Shown: positions 26,224 to 35,447, numbered from the stretch's first letter. The stretch: DNA of 64,000 nucleotides from Alphaproteobacteria bacterium (GCA_002727315.1 PBWR01000006.1:364758-428757), one strand, 5' to 3'. Numbers and translations are program-made. The notes: a model not told the origin generated them from the letters alone.

Positions 26224-26507
26224 CTGCCGGGTTTCGCCGGCGGCAACACGACGGGCGACTGGCCGGAACCGGCCCGGCGGCTCTTCGAACTGGCCAGGGC
26301 CGTCTCCAGCAGATCGTTGATCCGTGTTCGCGTCTCGGCCCGGCGCTCGGCCTGGGCGCCCTGGATGGCCGCCAGCATCGCCTGGCTGACCGCACAGTTA
26401 CCGCCGGCATGCTTGCCGGTCGTGGTCTCGACAATCTGCTGAGCCTGGGCCGGCACGGCCGCCAGGAGCGGCACGGCAACGGCAAATGCAATAAGCATCG
26501 AACGCAT
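26220..26507 (-). CDS. Small secreted hypothetical protein
   Basis: A 95-residue protein with a clear signal peptide (MRSMLIAFAVAVPLLAAVPAQAQ) and a short mature part of about 72 residues that is helical in the middle (SQAMLAAIQGAQAERRAETR) and proline-rich at the end. One cysteine is present (GGNCAVSQ). I do not recognise the family. It is 57 bp downstream of leuB on the same strand and could be read with it, and it overlaps the stop of the convergent lipoprotein gene. Confidence 0.6.
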   Translation of the reverse strand: MRSMLIAFAVAVPLLAAVPAQAQQIVETTTGKHAGGNCAVSQAMLAAIQGAQAERRAETRTRINDLLETALASSKSRRAGSGQSPVVLPPAKPGS

Positions 26508-26564
26508 GGAGCTGGTTCCCGATTGGTGCGGAAAGGCTAGTCCCGGATCGCCTGCGCCGTCAAA

Positions 26565-27677
26565 TCAGTCGGTCAGACGGTCGAGCTCGGCCAGCAGGCG
26601 GTTGCCCATCTCCTCGGTCGAGACCGGCGTGCAGCCATCCTGCATGATATCGGCGGTGCGGAAGCCCTCGTTGAGGACGTTCTGCGCTGCCTGCTCGACC
26701 AGATCGGCCTCGCGGCCCAGATCGTAGGAATAGCGCAGCATCATGCCGAAGGAGAGCAGCATGGCGATCGGGTTCGCCTTGCCCTCACCGGCAATGTCGG
26801 GCGCAGAGCCATGGACGGGCTCGTACATGGCCTTGCGAGCCCCGGTCACCGGATCGGGCGCACCCAGGCTGGCGGACGGCAGCATACCCAGCGAGCCCGT
26901 CATCATCGCCGCCTCGTCCGACAAGATGTCGCCGAACAGGTTGTCCGTGACAATGACGTCGAACTGCTTGGGATAACGGATCAGTTGCATGGCGCAGTTG
27001 TCGGCCAGCATGTGCTCGAACTCGACATCGGGATATTCCTTGGCCACTTCGGCCGAGACCTGGCGCCAGAACACGCCGGTCTCCATCACGTTCGACTTCT
27101 CCGCGCAGGTCACCTTGTTGTTGCGCTTGCGCGCCAACTCGAAAGCCACACGGCAGACCCGGACGATCTCATCCTTGGTGTAGGCTTGCGTGTCGACCAC
27201 GCGGACGGTGCCGTCTTCCAGTGTCTGCTCACCCTTGGGTTCGCCGAAATACACGCCCGACGTCAGCTCGCGCAGGATCAGGATATCCAGCCCCTTGACC
27301 ACTTCCGGCTTCAGGGTCGAGGACTCGACCATCGCATCCATCACCACGGCCGGGCGCAGGTTGGCAAACAGGTCGAGATCCTTGCGCAGGCGCAGCAGGC
27401 CGGCCTCGGGCCGGTGTTCGCGCGGCACGTCGTCCCATTTCGGGCCGCCGACGGCACCGAACAGCACGGCATCCAGCGTCAGGGCCTTCTCCATCGTGTC
27501 TTCCTGAATCGACACGCCGTGGGCGTCAAAGCAGGCACCGCCGACCGGCGCCTCCTCGACCGCGAAGCGGACCGCTTCCTTCGCCTCGAACCAGCCCATG
27601 ACACGGCGGACCTGTTCCATCACCTCGGGCCCGATGCCGTCGCCCGGCAGGACCAGCACGCTCTTGTTGGCGGCCAT
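26565..27677 (-). CDS. leuB: 3-isopropylmalate dehydrogenase
   Basis: A 370-residue NAD-dependent enzyme of leucine synthesis that oxidises and decarboxylates 3-isopropylmalate. [12 protein letters not shown] at the N-terminus, [14 protein letters not shown] with the substrate-binding arginines, [20 protein letters not shown] with the metal aspartates, and [12 protein letters not shown] all match. ATG 27677 follows AAGGAGAG. It is the last leu gene of the minus-strand leuC-RDD-leuD-leuB operon. Confidence 0.97.
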   Translation of the reverse strand: MAANKSVLVLPGDGIGPEVMEQVRRVMGWFEAKEAVRFAVEEAPVGGACFDAHGVSIQEDTMEKALTLDAVLFGAVGGPKWDDVPREHRPEAGLLRLRKDLDLFANLRPAVVMDAMVESSTLKPEVVKGLDILILRELTSGVYFGEPKGEQTLEDGTVRVVDTQAYTKDEIVRVCRVAFELARKRNNKVTCAEKSNVMETGVFWRQVSAEVAKEYPDVEFEHMLADNCAMQLIRYPKQFDVIVTDNLFGDILSDEAAMMTGSLGMLPSASLGAPDPVTGARKAMYEPVHGSAPDIAGEGKANPIAMLLSFGMMLRYSYDLGREADLVEQAAQNVLNEGFRTADIMQDGCTPVSTEEMGNRLLAELDRLTD

Positions 27678-27726
27678 TCTTACTCTCCTTCAGATAAATA
27701 CGTTGCGCTGCCGGTCTGGACGCCGC

Positions 27727-28347
27727 CTAGGACGCCGCCTTGTACAGCCAGGGCTGCTGGCTCTGCTGGCCGCCCTCGAAATCTTCGATCTTGCCGTCAC
27801 GCTGCATGGTCAGGCCGATATCGTCGAGCCCCTCGAGCAGGCAATGCTTGAGGAACGGGTCGAGATCGAAGGAATAGACCACGCCGTTGGGCGCGTGGAC
27901 TTCCTGCTTCTCCAGATCGATGAAGATTTCCGGATTCTCCGGATCACTGGCCACGTCCATCAGATTGTCGACCTGATCCCGGGGCAGCTTGATCAGCAGC
28001 ATGCCGTTCTTGAAGCTGTTGTTGTAGAAAATGTCGGCGAAGGTCGGTGCAATCACCACCTTGATGCCGAAATCCTGCAGCGCCCAGGGCGCATGCTCGC
28101 GCGAGGAGCCGCAGCCGAAATTGTCACCGTCAATCAGGATCTCCGCGTTCGTATAGGGTTCCTGGTCGAGCACGAAATCGTCCCGCGCCGAACCGTCCTC
28201 GTTGGTACGCATCTCGTAGAACAGACCCTTGCCCAGGCCGGTGCGCTCGATGGTTTTCAGGAACTGCTTGGGGATGATCTTGTCGGTGTCGACATTGACC
28301 ATCGGCAGCGGCGCGGCAACGCCCGTGACCTTGTTGAACTTCTCCAT
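27727..28347 (-). CDS. leuD: 3-isopropylmalate dehydratase small subunit
   Basis: A 206-residue swivelling domain that completes the aconitase-like isomerase with Leu[18 protein letters not shown] near residue 20 and [16 protein letters not shown] near residue 80 are the defining motifs. The length matches proteobacterial LeuD. GGAG lies before ATG. It is separated from leuC by an RDD-family membrane gene, an unusual interruption, and from leuB by 49 bp. Confidence 0.97.
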   Translation of the reverse strand: MEKFNKVTGVAAPLPMVNVDTDKIIPKQFLKTIERTGLGKGLFYEMRTNEDGSARDDFVLDQEPYTNAEILIDGDNFGCGSSREHAPWALQDFGIKVVIAPTFADIFYNNSFKNGMLLIKLPRDQVDNLMDVASDPENPEIFIDLEKQEVHAPNGVVYSFDLDPFLKHCLLEGLDDIGLTMQRDGKIEDFEGGQQSQQPWLYKAAS

Positions 28348-28356
28348 CGGATACTC

Positions 28357-28812
28357 CTAACGTTTGACCACCAGACAGGCGGCCATCATGTCATGCAGGC
28401 CCTGATGGTGCGGCGGAAACAGCGCCAAGAGAAACCCGGTAAAGAAAATCGCCCCCGACAGGATCTTGGCCCAGTGCCGGAAGCTGGCGCGCAGGAACCC
28501 GATCCGCATACCGTTGCGGTCGGTGACGTAAAGCCCCATGAACGCCTTGCCAAGCGTTGCCTGCATCGAGCTCGATTCCATCCCGGCATAGTACAGCCAG
28601 GCACCGAACAGGGTGGTCGAGATCAGCACATGCAGGATCGTAGTGTTCGCGAGCTCCTCCGGCGTAGCCGCCAGAAACGAAACCCCGAGCACCGCCGAGA
28701 CCAGCCAGGCGAACAACCAAACGATTCCCAGATCGACCAGCGCGGCCACCGCGCGCAGCAGGAACCCGCCATAGCGGACCGGCAGTGTGTCGCTGGTGGG
28801 AGCCCCGTTCAC
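28357..28812 (-). CDS. RDD family membrane protein
   Basis: A 151-residue protein with the RDD pattern: YGGFLLRAVAALVDLGIVW (Arg-Ala-Ala-Asp variant of the RxxAxxxD start), a second hydrophobic span around LVSAVLGVSF, then SMQATLGKAFMGLYVTDRNGMRIG and LRASFRHWAKILSG. About four membrane passes are likely. Some RDD proteins act as cation antiporters; most are uncharacterised. GTG 28812 is the start, 9 bp after the leuC stop, and leuD follows 9 bp downstream, so it is embedded in the leu operon. Confidence 0.82.
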   Translation of the reverse strand: MNGAPTSDTLPVRYGGFLLRAVAALVDLGIVWLFAWLVSAVLGVSFLAATPEELANTTILHVLISTTLFGAWLYYAGMESSSMQATLGKAFMGLYVTDRNGMRIGFLRASFRHWAKILSGAIFFTGFLLALFPPHHQGLHDMMAACLVVKR

Positions 28813-28821
28813 GTGCCGACA

Positions 28822-30234
28822 TTACCCTTCCAGATCGCGCACATCGGTCAGCTTGCCGGTGACAGCGGCTGCCGTGGCCATTGCCGGGCTGACCAGATGG
28901 GTTCGCCCGCCGCGCCCCTGGCGTCCCTCGAAGTTGCGGTTCGAGGTGGAGGCGCAGCGCTCGCCCGGCGCGAGCTTATCGGCGTTCATCGCCAGGCACA
29001 TGGAGCAACCCGGCTCGCGCCAATCGAAGCCCGCTTCGATGAGAATCTTGTCGAGACCCTCCTGCTCGGCCTGTTCCTTCACAAGGCCCGAACCCGGTAC
29101 GACCATCGCGTGAACATTGTCGGACACCTTGCGGCCCTCCGCGACTTGGGCGGCGGCGCGCAAATCCTCGATACGACCGTTGGTGCACGAACCGATAAAC
29201 ACCTTGTCGACGCTCACATCGGCCATCGCCGTCCCGGGTGTCAGGTCCATATATTCCAGCGAACGTTCCCACGCCTGGCGCTGGTTGTCGTCCTGGGCAT
29301 CGTTCTCGGGGTCGGGGACCGCACCGGTGATCGGCACAACATTTTCCGGGCTCGTGCCCCAGGTCACCTGCGGCGGAATATCCGGCGCCAACAGGCGGAC
29401 CTCCTTGTCATAGACCGCGCCACCGTCACTCGGGAGCGAGCGCCAGTAGGCCTCTGCCGCCTCCCACGCCGCACCTTTGGGCGCCATCGGTAGCCCCTTC
29501 AGATAGGCATACGTCGTCTCGTCCGGCGCCACCAGGCCGGCACGCGCGCCACCCTCGATCGACATGTTGCACATGGTCATGCGGCCCTCCATCGAGAGCG
29601 CCTGCACGGCATCACCCGCATACTCGATCACGTGGCCGGTGCCGCCCGCAGTGCCGATCGCACCGATGATCGCCAGGATCATGTCCTTCGCCGTCACGCC
29701 CAGTGACAGATCGCCGTCGACGGAGACCAGCAGGTTCTTCGCCGGACGCTGCAGCAGGGTCTGGGTGGCAAGCACATGCTCGACCTCCGACGTGCCGATA
29801 CCGAACGCCAGCGCGCCGAACGCACCATGGGTCGCGGTATGGCTGTCGCCGCACACGATCGTGGTTCCGGGCAGGGTGAAGCCCTGCTCCGGTCCGATGA
29901 TGTGGACGATGCCCTGGCGGATATCGTTCATGTCGAACAGCTCGATCCCGAACTCCTCGCAGTTCTTCGTCAGGGTCTCGACCTGGATGCGGGATTCCTC
30001 ATCCTCGATCCCGCCGCTGCGGTCGGTCGTCGGGACATTGTGGTCGGCCACCGCGAGCGTGGCATCGGGCCGCCTGACCGTGCGTCCGTTCATACGCAGC
30101 CCTTCGAAGGCCTGCGGGCTGGTCACTTCATGGACGAGATGCCGGTCGATATAGATCAGGCAGGTCCCGTCTTCCTGGGTTTCAACCAGATGAGAGCCCC
30201 AGATCTTGTCGAACAGTGTTTTGGGCTGAGCCAT
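28822..30234 (-). CDS. leuC: 3-isopropylmalate dehydratase large subunit
   Basis: A 470-residue 4Fe-4S enzyme that isomerises 2- to 3-isopropylmalate together with Leu[13 protein letters not shown] opens the protein, [20 protein letters not shown] lies near residue 130, and FIGSCTNGR and CSMCLAMN supply the cluster cysteines. The length is normal. It is the first gene of the leu operon, and a strong terminator of the upstream rplS operon lies just before it at 30255-30288, so leuC must carry its own promoter in the short gap or rely on read-through. Confidence 0.97.
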   Translation of the reverse strand: MAQPKTLFDKIWGSHLVETQEDGTCLIYIDRHLVHEVTSPQAFEGLRMNGRTVRRPDATLAVADHNVPTTDRSGGIEDEESRIQVETLTKNCEEFGIELFDMNDIRQGIVHIIGPEQGFTLPGTTIVCGDSHTATHGAFGALAFGIGTSEVEHVLATQTLLQRPAKNLLVSVDGDLSLGVTAKDMILAIIGAIGTAGGTGHVIEYAGDAVQALSMEGRMTMCNMSIEGGARAGLVAPDETTYAYLKGLPMAPKGAAWEAAEAYWRSLPSDGGAVYDKEVRLLAPDIPPQVTWGTSPENVVPITGAVPDPENDAQDDNQRQAWERSLEYMDLTPGTAMADVSVDKVFIGSCTNGRIEDLRAAAQVAEGRKVSDNVHAMVVPGSGLVKEQAEQEGLDKILIEAGFDWREPGCSMCLAMNADKLAPGERCASTSNRNFEGRQGRGGRTHLVSPAMATAAAVTGKLTDVRDLEG

Positions 30235-30254
30235 GATTTTGTCTTTCCGCTAAG

Positions 30255-30288
30255 AAAAACGCCCCGTGCACGAAAGCTCCGGGGCGTT
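30255..30288 (-). terminator. Intrinsic terminator of the ffh-rpsP-rplS operon
   Basis: Read on the minus strand, AACGCCCCG pairs perfectly with CGGGGCGTT across a 13-base loop (plus-strand arms 30258-30266 and 30280-30288), and the second arm runs into five U residues. It lies 38 bp after the rplS stop and about 20 bp upstream of leuC, which makes it a textbook rho-independent terminator. Confidence 0.9.
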
Positions 30289-30325
30289 GCTTCGATACTT
30301 CGGTGCACCTGCCCGAGCGTGGTGC

Positions 30326-30823
30326 CTATTCGCTTTTGGTTTCGGCCTCGGGCGTCTCGGTTGCCGCTGCCTCGACGACATTATCCTCGGGCCGTTCGGC
30401 CGTACCGGTCTCGGGAACGACCACATCGGCCTTCCGGCCCGACGTGCGCCCCACCATGCCGCGGCCGGTCGTGCGCTCGGTGATACGCGCGCGCTTGCCC
30501 GTGCGGCCACGCAGGTAATACAGCTTGGCGCGGCGAACCTTGCCGCGACGCACCACTTCGATCGAATCGACACGCGGCCCGTAGAGCGGGAACACACGTT
30601 CGACACCCTCACCGAAGGAAATCTTGCGCACGGTGAACGAGGAGTTGATGCCGTCATTCTTCGACGCGATGCACACGCCTTCATAGGCCTGGATGCGTTC
30701 GCGCTCACCCTCGACCACGCGCACATTGACGCGCACGGTGTCGCCCGGTCCGAACTCGGGAATGTCCCGATCGGCCTGCAGCTTGGCAAGCTGATCTGCT
30801 TCGAACTTCTGGAGCGTGTTCAT
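30326..30823 (-). CDS. rplS: 50S ribosomal protein L19
   Basis: A 165-residue protein of the large ribosomal subunit, at the subunit interface. [26 protein letters not shown] and [21 protein letters not shown] are diagnostic, and [23 protein letters not shown] closes the core near residue 118. About 45 residues follow as an acidic, Glu/Thr-rich tail ([20 protein letters not shown]), longer than in most bacteria. ATG 30823 shares one base with the trmD stop (TGATG). Confidence 0.97.
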   Translation of the reverse strand: MNTLQKFEADQLAKLQADRDIPEFGPGDTVRVNVRVVEGERERIQAYEGVCIASKNDGINSSFTVRKISFGEGVERVFPLYGPRVDSIEVVRRGKVRRAKLYYLRGRTGKRARITERTTGRGMVGRTSGRKADVVVPETGTAERPEDNVVEAAATETPEAETKSE

Positions 30824-31566
30824 CACTTTCGTCCTTCGTTGTCTTTCGCCGCGTAGCGTTGCCAGAGATCCGGCCGGCGCTCACGGGTCGCCTGTTCTGA
30901 CTGTTCGGTCCGCCATTCCGCGATCCGGGCGTGATGTCCGGATGTCAGGATTTCGGGAACCGAACGTTCCTTTCCTTGCCGGTCGGTCCAGTCCGCCGGC
31001 CTCGTATAATGCGGATACTCAAGCAACCCGCGTTCAAAACTCTCTTCCGACAGCGACTCTGCCGCACCGATCACGCCCGGCAACAACCGAACAACCGCAT
31101 CAAGCAGAATGTGCGCCGCCGGCTCGCCGCCGGACAGCACATAGTCGCCGACACTGACTTCCTCGACCTGCCAGGCATCAAGCACCCGTTGGTCGACGCC
31201 CTCGAAACGGCCGCAAAGCAGTGTCACGCCGGGGCCGTCCGCCAAGTCCCGGACACGCGCCTGCTCCAGGGGACGACCGCGGGGCGTGAGATAGATGATC
31301 GGCCGCTGGCCGTCAACCGGATTGACCACCTCGAAAAGGGCGGAATCAACGATATCCGGTCGCATCACCATCCCCGGACCGCCGCCGAAGGGCTCATCGT
31401 CGACGCTGCCATGCCGGTCAGTGGCCTGGTCACGGATATTGTGGACCTCCAGACACCAATCCCCGCGCTCGAGCGCGCGTCCGGCCAGCGACTGTCCCAG
31501 CACGCCGGGAAACATCTCCGGAAACAGCGTCAGAACGCTCGCGACCCACGGTGCGGTGTCAGCCAT
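30823..31566 (-). CDS. trmD: tRNA (guanine-N1)-methyltransferase
   Basis: A 247-residue SPOUT-knot enzyme methylating G37 of tRNAs with GG at 36-37, which prevents frameshifting. [44 protein letters not shown] and the knot segment [13 protein letters not shown] then [13 protein letters not shown] are all conserved. The start may be ATG 31566 or the in-frame ATG 31581; both overlap or abut the rimM end. It ends in the rplS start. Confidence 0.96.
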   Translation of the reverse strand: MADTAPWVASVLTLFPEMFPGVLGQSLAGRALERGDWCLEVHNIRDQATDRHGSVDDEPFGGGPGMVMRPDIVDSALFEVVNPVDGQRPIIYLTPRGRPLEQARVRDLADGPGVTLLCGRFEGVDQRVLDAWQVEEVSVGDYVLSGGEPAAHILLDAVVRLLPGVIGAAESLSEESFERGLLEYPHYTRPADWTDRQGKERSVPEILTSGHHARIAEWRTEQSEQATRERRPDLWQRYAAKDNEGRK

Positions 31567-32122
31567 CGCCGGTCTCGCCATCTCGTGAATCGCCATTGCC
31601 GGGGCCCAGGACGGCGTTGCCATCCACCACCACACGGCGCGCATCCAGATCGATCTCGGGCACCGCCGCCTTCGTAAAAGGCACCGTGGCGAGCTGACCG
31701 TCGGCGCCGGAAATCTCCAGCATGTCACCGCCTCCGAAATTGTTCACCGCGCGGACCGCCCCCAGTTCCTCGCCCTCGTTCGAGACAACCGCCATGCCGA
31801 TCAGATCGGCGTGATAGAACTCGTCGTCCCCGGCATCCGGCAACTGTCCGCGGGCAATGTAAAACTGCTCGCCCTTCAGGGCCTCCGCGGCCGTGCGATC
31901 ATCGACACCTTCGATGTGCACGAGAATCTGGCCCTTGCCGGTCCGGTTGCGGACATCCAACGTGAACTCGCGCTGGCCATCCTCGCTCTGAACCGGGCCA
32001 TAAGCCGCAATATCCTCGGGCACATCCGTGTAGGGCCGCACACGCAACAATCCGTGCAGCCCGTGGGCACCTGTCACGACGCCCAGGCAGACGCGCTGCG
32101 AGGTATCCGGATCGCCGGCCAT
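31559..32122 (-). CDS. rimM: Ribosome maturation factor RimM
   Basis: A 187-residue factor that binds S19 and assists 30S head assembly. The N-terminal beta-barrel reads [20 protein letters not shown], and the PRC-like second domain begins [21 protein letters not shown] with [11 protein letters not shown]. The length is usual. It lies 20 bp downstream of rpsP and its end overlaps the start of trmD, in the classical rpsP-rimM-trmD-rplS order. Confidence 0.95.
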   Translation of the reverse strand: MAGDPDTSQRVCLGVVTGAHGLHGLLRVRPYTDVPEDIAAYGPVQSEDGQREFTLDVRNRTGKGQILVHIEGVDDRTAAEALKGEQFYIARGQLPDAGDDEFYHADLIGMAVVSNEGEELGAVRAVNNFGGGDMLEISGADGQLATVPFTKAAVPEIDLDARRVVVDGNAVLGPGNGDSRDGETGDG

Positions 32123-32142
32123 TGCGGAACGTGTCGCTGACG

Positions 32143-32748
32143 TCAGGATTTCTCCTCTTCGTCCTCGCCGGCCTCTTCAGCCGGGGCTTCCTCAGCCGGC
32201 GCTTCTTCTGCGGCAGCCTCCTCGGCTGGTGCCTCTTCGGCGGGAGCCTCCTCTGCGGCGGCTTCCTCTGCCGGTGCCTCTTCAGCCGGCGCTTCTTTTG
32301 CGGCAGCCTCCTCGTCTGGTGTCTCTTCGGCGGGAGCCTCCTCTGCGGCGGCTTCCTCTGCTGGCGCGTCCTCGGCCGGTGCCTCTTCAGCCGGCGCTTC
32401 GGCCGCTGCCGCGGCCGCCTCGGCCTCGGCTGCGGCGCGTTCCTGTGCCTTCGCTTTCGGCAGATGCTGCTTGGTCTGCTCGCGGCGGGCGGGCAGTTCC
32501 ACCAGGTTTTCACTGGCGAAGAAGGTCGCCACGCGACCGGACGGCAGCGCGCCGACGCTCAGCCAGTGCTTGGCGCGCTCGGTGTCGAACTGCACTCGGT
32601 TTGGGTCGTCCTTGGGCAGCATCGGGTTGTAGTGCCCGATCCGCTCGATGAAACGGCCATCGCGTGCGCGCCGGGAATCGGCGACCACGATGCGATAGAA
32701 GGGCCGCTTTTTGGCGCCACCGCGCGCCAGTCGAATACGAAGTGCCAT
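32143..32748 (-). CDS. rpsP: 30S ribosomal protein S16 with long Ala/Glu/Pro repeat tail
   Basis: The first 85 residues are an ordinary S16 ([52 protein letters not shown]), which stabilises the 16S platform. The remaining roughly 100 residues are an extension: a basic helix ([20 protein letters not shown]) followed by tandem [10 protein letters not shown] pentapeptides ending in GEDEEEKS. The total of 201 residues is more than double the usual 80-100. The tail is strongly acidic, unlike a ribosomal core. ATG 32748 follows AAAGGAA in an A-rich leader. Confidence 0.96.
   Translation of the reverse strand: MALRIRLARGGAKKRPFYRIVVADSRRARDGRFIERIGHYNPMLPKDDPNRVQFDTERAKHWLSVGALPSGRVATFFASENLVELPARREQTKQHLPKAKAQERAAAEAEAAAAAAEAPAEEAPAEDAPAEEAAAEEAPAEETPDEEAAAKEAPAEEAPAEEAAAEEAPAEEAPAEEAAAEEAPAEEAPAEEAGEDEEEKS
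32149..32405. repeat. In-frame 15-bp/45-bp tandem repeat within rpsP
   Basis: Pentapeptide codon blocks (GCCTCTTC-AGCCGG and GCTTCTTC-GCGGC types on the plus strand) recur every 15 bp and group in 45-bp units ([15 protein letters not shown]) that repeat at least four times with small changes. All changes keep the frame, so copy number can vary without breaking rpsP. Confidence 0.8.
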
Positions 32749-32801
32749 GGGGTAATTCCTTTTCTTTTCTTAAGTTTGCTGTTGGTTTGTCTGGTTGTGA
32801 T

Positions 32802-33191
32802 TCATTCTGAGCCTCGGCACATCGCCTCGATCTTGTGTCCATCAGGATCGAGCACGAACGCACCGTAGTAATCGTCGCTGTATTCGGGCCGCAGGCCCGG
32901 CGCACCATTGTCGCGCGCGCCCGCCCGTAACGCCGCGTCATGAAACTCGTCGACCGCACGGCGCGATGGCGCAGAGAACCCAACATGACTACCGCGCGAC
33001 GGCACGATTTCGGCATCGGGCCGAACAATCCAGAACATCATGCCGTCCCGCTCCGGGCCGGGGCCGTAGGCGAACCCGATTCCCTTCTCGAGCACCCGGC
33101 GATACCCGAGCGGATGCAACACGGCGTCGTAGAACCCCCCGCTTGCCACCAGGTCGCGGACCCCGAGTGAGACATGGTCGAGCATCGCCAT
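32802..33191 (-). CDS. VOC/glyoxalase family protein
   Basis: A 129-residue single vicinal-oxygen-chelate domain: MLDHVSLGVRDLVASGGFYDAVLHPLG opens it, GMMFWIV and SHVGFSAPSRRAVDEFHDAAL form the middle, and YYGAFVLDPDGHKIEA the end. Metal ligands may be His6 near the start and the terminal Glu. Family members detoxify methylglyoxal or fosfomycin or cleave aromatics; the substrate is unknown. The neighbouring gene at 33195 is a close paralogue, 3 bp away, and both sit between ffh and rpsP. Confidence 0.88.
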   Translation of the reverse strand: MAMLDHVSLGVRDLVASGGFYDAVLHPLGYRRVLEKGIGFAYGPGPERDGMMFWIVRPDAEIVPSRGSHVGFSAPSRRAVDEFHDAALRAGARDNGAPGLRPEYSDDYYGAFVLDPDGHKIEAMCRGSE

Positions 33192-33194
33192 AGA

Positions 33195-33581
33195 TCAGTC
33201 CCGGGGCGCATGGACGGCTTCGAGCTTGTGACCGTCCGGGTCCAGCACAAAGGCGCCATAATAGGTGTCGCGATATTCGGGCCGGAGCCCCGACGGGCCG
33301 TCATCGGTCGCACCGGCCGCAAGCGCGGCCTCGTAGAAGGCGCGCACCTGTTCCTGGGACTCGGCCTCGAAGGCGACGTGTCGCCCGTCATCGTGCACGA
33401 CCGTGAGGTCATCGCGCAGGTTGATCCAGAAGGCGGGGCCGCCACCCTTCGGCCACCAGGAGATGGTCCGCGGCTTCTCGCGGAAGCGCTCGTGCCCCAG
33501 CGTGCCCAGGACGGCATCGTAGAATTTCGCCGATCGTTCGAGGTCTGACACGCCGACGGAGACATGGTGGAACATCGTCAT
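33195..33581 (-). CDS. VOC/glyoxalase family protein (tandem paralogue)
   Basis: A 128-residue VOC domain paralogous to its downstream neighbour: FHHVSVGVSDLERSAKFYDAVLGTLG, AFWINLRDDLTVV, GRHVAFEAESQEQVRAFYEAAL and YYGAFVLDPDGHKLEAVH align along the whole length. VOC enzymes form their active site between two modules, so the pair may heterodimerise. The start may be ATG 33581 or the second ATG two codons later. It lies 4 bp from the ffh stop codon, so it is transcribed with ffh. Confidence 0.88.
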   Translation of the reverse strand: MTMFHHVSVGVSDLERSAKFYDAVLGTLGHERFREKPRTISWWPKGGGPAFWINLRDDLTVVHDDGRHVAFEAESQEQVRAFYEAALAAGATDDGPSGLRPEYRDTYYGAFVLDPDGHKLEAVHAPRD

Positions 33582-33585
33582 GCGC

Positions 33586-34956
33586 CTATCGCCCCATACC
33601 CGGCGGCAACATGCCCGGGGGCATTCCGCCGCCACCCATCGCCGGCATCTTTCCGCCCATCTTCTTCATCTTCTTCATCATCGTGTGCATCTGCTGATAC
33701 TGCTTCAGCAGCTTGTTGATTTCCTGAACGGTGGTGCCCGAGCCCGCAGCAATCCGCTTCTTGCGCGACGCCTTCACCAATGCCGGGCGCTGGCGTTCGC
33801 CAGGGGTCATCGACAGGATGATCGCCTCCTGCCGCTTGATCAGACTGTCGTCGATATCGTGCTCGGCCATCTGTTTTTTGACCTTGCCGACGCCGGGCAA
33901 CATCGACATGACGCCGCCAAGACCACCCATCTTCTTGAGTTGCCGAAGCTGGTCGAGAAGATCATTGAGATCGAATTCGCCCTTCTGAATTTTCCGGGCG
34001 ATCTTTTCGGCCTCGTCCTCCTCGACCAGTTCGTGGGCGCGCTCCACAAGCGAGACCACATCACCCATATCGAGGATACGTCCCGCCACCCGCTCGGGAT
34101 GGAAGGGCTCGAGCGCATCCATCTTCTCGCCCGTGCCGATCAGCTTGATCGGTTGTCCCGTGACCGCACGCATGGAAAGCGCCGCACCACCGCGCGCATC
34201 ACCATCCATTCGGGTCAGGACGATGCCCGAGATGCCGACCCGCTCATTGAACGCTTGTGCCGTGTTGACCGCATCCTGACCGGTCATGGCATCCGCCACG
34301 AGCAAGGTCTCGTGGGGCTTCGCCGCATCGCGAATGGCTGTGGCCTCAGTCATCAGGGCATCGTCGATGGCAAGACGGCCTGCGGTATCGAGCAGAACGA
34401 CGTCGTAACCTTCGCGGCGCGCCTGATCCATTGCACGCTTCGCAATGGCGACGGGCATTTCACCCAGCTGAATATCCAGTGTCGGGATCAGCGCCTGATC
34501 ACCGAGCACCCGAAGCTGTTCCTGGGCCGCTGGCCGGCGCACGTCCAGCGCGGCCATCAGGACTCGCTTCTTCTGTTTTTCCGAAAGATACTGGGCGATC
34601 TTGGCCGTAGTGGTCGTCTTGCCCGAGCCCTGCAGGCCAACAACCAGGATGGCAACGGGCGCCGGCGCGTTCAGGTCGATATCGACCCCCTCGCCCCCGA
34701 GCATCTCGACCAGTTCATCGTGAACGATCTTGACGACCATCTGGCCGGGCGTGACGCTCTTGACCACCTCCTGGCCGACCGTACGTTCCTGAACCGCAGC
34801 GATGAAATCGCGCACGACCGGCAGCGCAACATCCGCTTCCAGCAGGGCGACACGCACCTCTCGCATGGCTGCGGCTACATCGTCCTCCGAAAGCGCACCA
34901 CGCCGCTTCAAACGGTCGAAGACATCACCCAGGCGTTCGGTCAGCGATTCAAACAA
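33586..34956 (-). CDS. ffh: Signal recognition particle protein Ffh (SRP54)
   Basis: A 456-residue GTPase that binds SRP RNA and signal peptides and docks with FtsY, encoded nearby at 38129. The NG domain carries VVGLQGSGKTTTTAKIA (P-loop), DTAGRLAID, TRMDGDARGG and GTGEKMDALEPFHPER; the methionine-rich M domain contains the SRP-RNA-binding segment PALVKASRKKRIAAGSG and ends in a Gly/Met/Pro tail. The start is TTG at 34956, directed by GGAAGGAAGG, an uncommon start for a core gene. First gene of the translation operon. Confidence 0.96.
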   Translation of the reverse strand: MFESLTERLGDVFDRLKRRGALSEDDVAAAMREVRVALLEADVALPVVRDFIAAVQERTVGQEVVKSVTPGQMVVKIVHDELVEMLGGEGVDIDLNAPAPVAILVVGLQGSGKTTTTAKIAQYLSEKQKKRVLMAALDVRRPAAQEQLRVLGDQALIPTLDIQLGEMPVAIAKRAMDQARREGYDVVLLDTAGRLAIDDALMTEATAIRDAAKPHETLLVADAMTGQDAVNTAQAFNERVGISGIVLTRMDGDARGGAALSMRAVTGQPIKLIGTGEKMDALEPFHPERVAGRILDMGDVVSLVERAHELVEEDEAEKIARKIQKGEFDLNDLLDQLRQLKKMGGLGGVMSMLPGVGKVKKQMAEHDIDDSLIKRQEAIILSMTPGERQRPALVKASRKKRIAAGSGTTVQEINKLLKQYQQMHTMMKKMKKMGGKMPAMGGGGMPPGMLPPGMGR

Positions 34957-34999
34957 GGAAACCTTCCTTCCAAGTCGGCATAAGGCCCAACGTCAAACG

Positions 35000-35028
35000 C
35001 GCCAGTGCGCGAAACTCGCGGACTGGCG
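35000..35028 (-). promoter_or_regulatory. Leader hairpin upstream of ffh
   Basis: CGCCAGT pairs with ACTGGCG and, inside a single G/G mismatch, CGCG pairs with CGCG around a 5-base loop, giving 11 base pairs. It lies 44 bp upstream of the ffh TTG. A second 8-bp stem (CCGCATCG/CGATGCGG, 35052-35072) follows further upstream. No U-run is adjacent, so it is more likely a leader structure than a terminator. Confidence 0.4.
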
Positions 35029-35413
35029 GAGCTCAGACCTCCCGGCCCGAGCCGCATCGTGTATCGATGCGGAATGGCGCGGAACCTAGGCGAACCGGCC
35101 AGCCTGGTCAAGCAATCCCGAAGCGGGCGGGACAAGCCGTCCCGCCGTTCGTGTCAGATTCCGGGGCCACCGGTTTTGCACCAATTGTTACGGTATTTTT
35201 GCATGTTTTTCAGTGTGGGATTCCGCAGCGGAAAAGATTTCGGCCAGAACCAGACCAAAATTGAATCATGTTTGTTAAACATCTATCCCAATTATATTTT
35301 TCCTGCGGGACTTTTTGGGCAAGATACCCTTGTATGCACGCGCAGGTTGTGCGATAGCAGCTTGCCGGGTGCATATTGCATCCATGGAGCGGGGACAGGT
35401 TTAAACAGTGCGT

Positions 35414-35447
35414 GACCTGTTGGTAACACGCTTCCGGCCGACAGGTC
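35414..35447 (+). promoter_or_regulatory. Hairpin in the leader of the XRE regulator gene
   Basis: GACCTGTTGG and CCGACAGGTC form a 10-bp stem (one G-U pair as RNA) with a 14-base loop, about 118 bases upstream of the regulator's TTG start. It could be a leader element of a long 5' UTR or an operator for a dimeric repressor. Confidence 0.4.

Noticed and set aside
27598..29493. 631-codon plus-strand open frame
   Set aside because: Antisense to leuD, the RDD gene and leuC; no motif, while the opposite strand encodes well-conserved enzymes.
32149..32405. Possible CRISPR-like repeat array
   Set aside because: The periodicity is 15 and 45 bp without spacers and the sequence is in frame with rpsP; it is a protein-coding tandem repeat.
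33580..34983. 467-codon plus-strand open frame
   Set aside because: Exact antisense shadow of ffh with His/Arg-rich composition.
34957..35165. Possible SRP RNA gene near ffh
   Set aside because: The conserved GGAAGG...AGCAG symmetric-loop core of bacterial SRP RNA is absent from the region; only simple hairpins were found.
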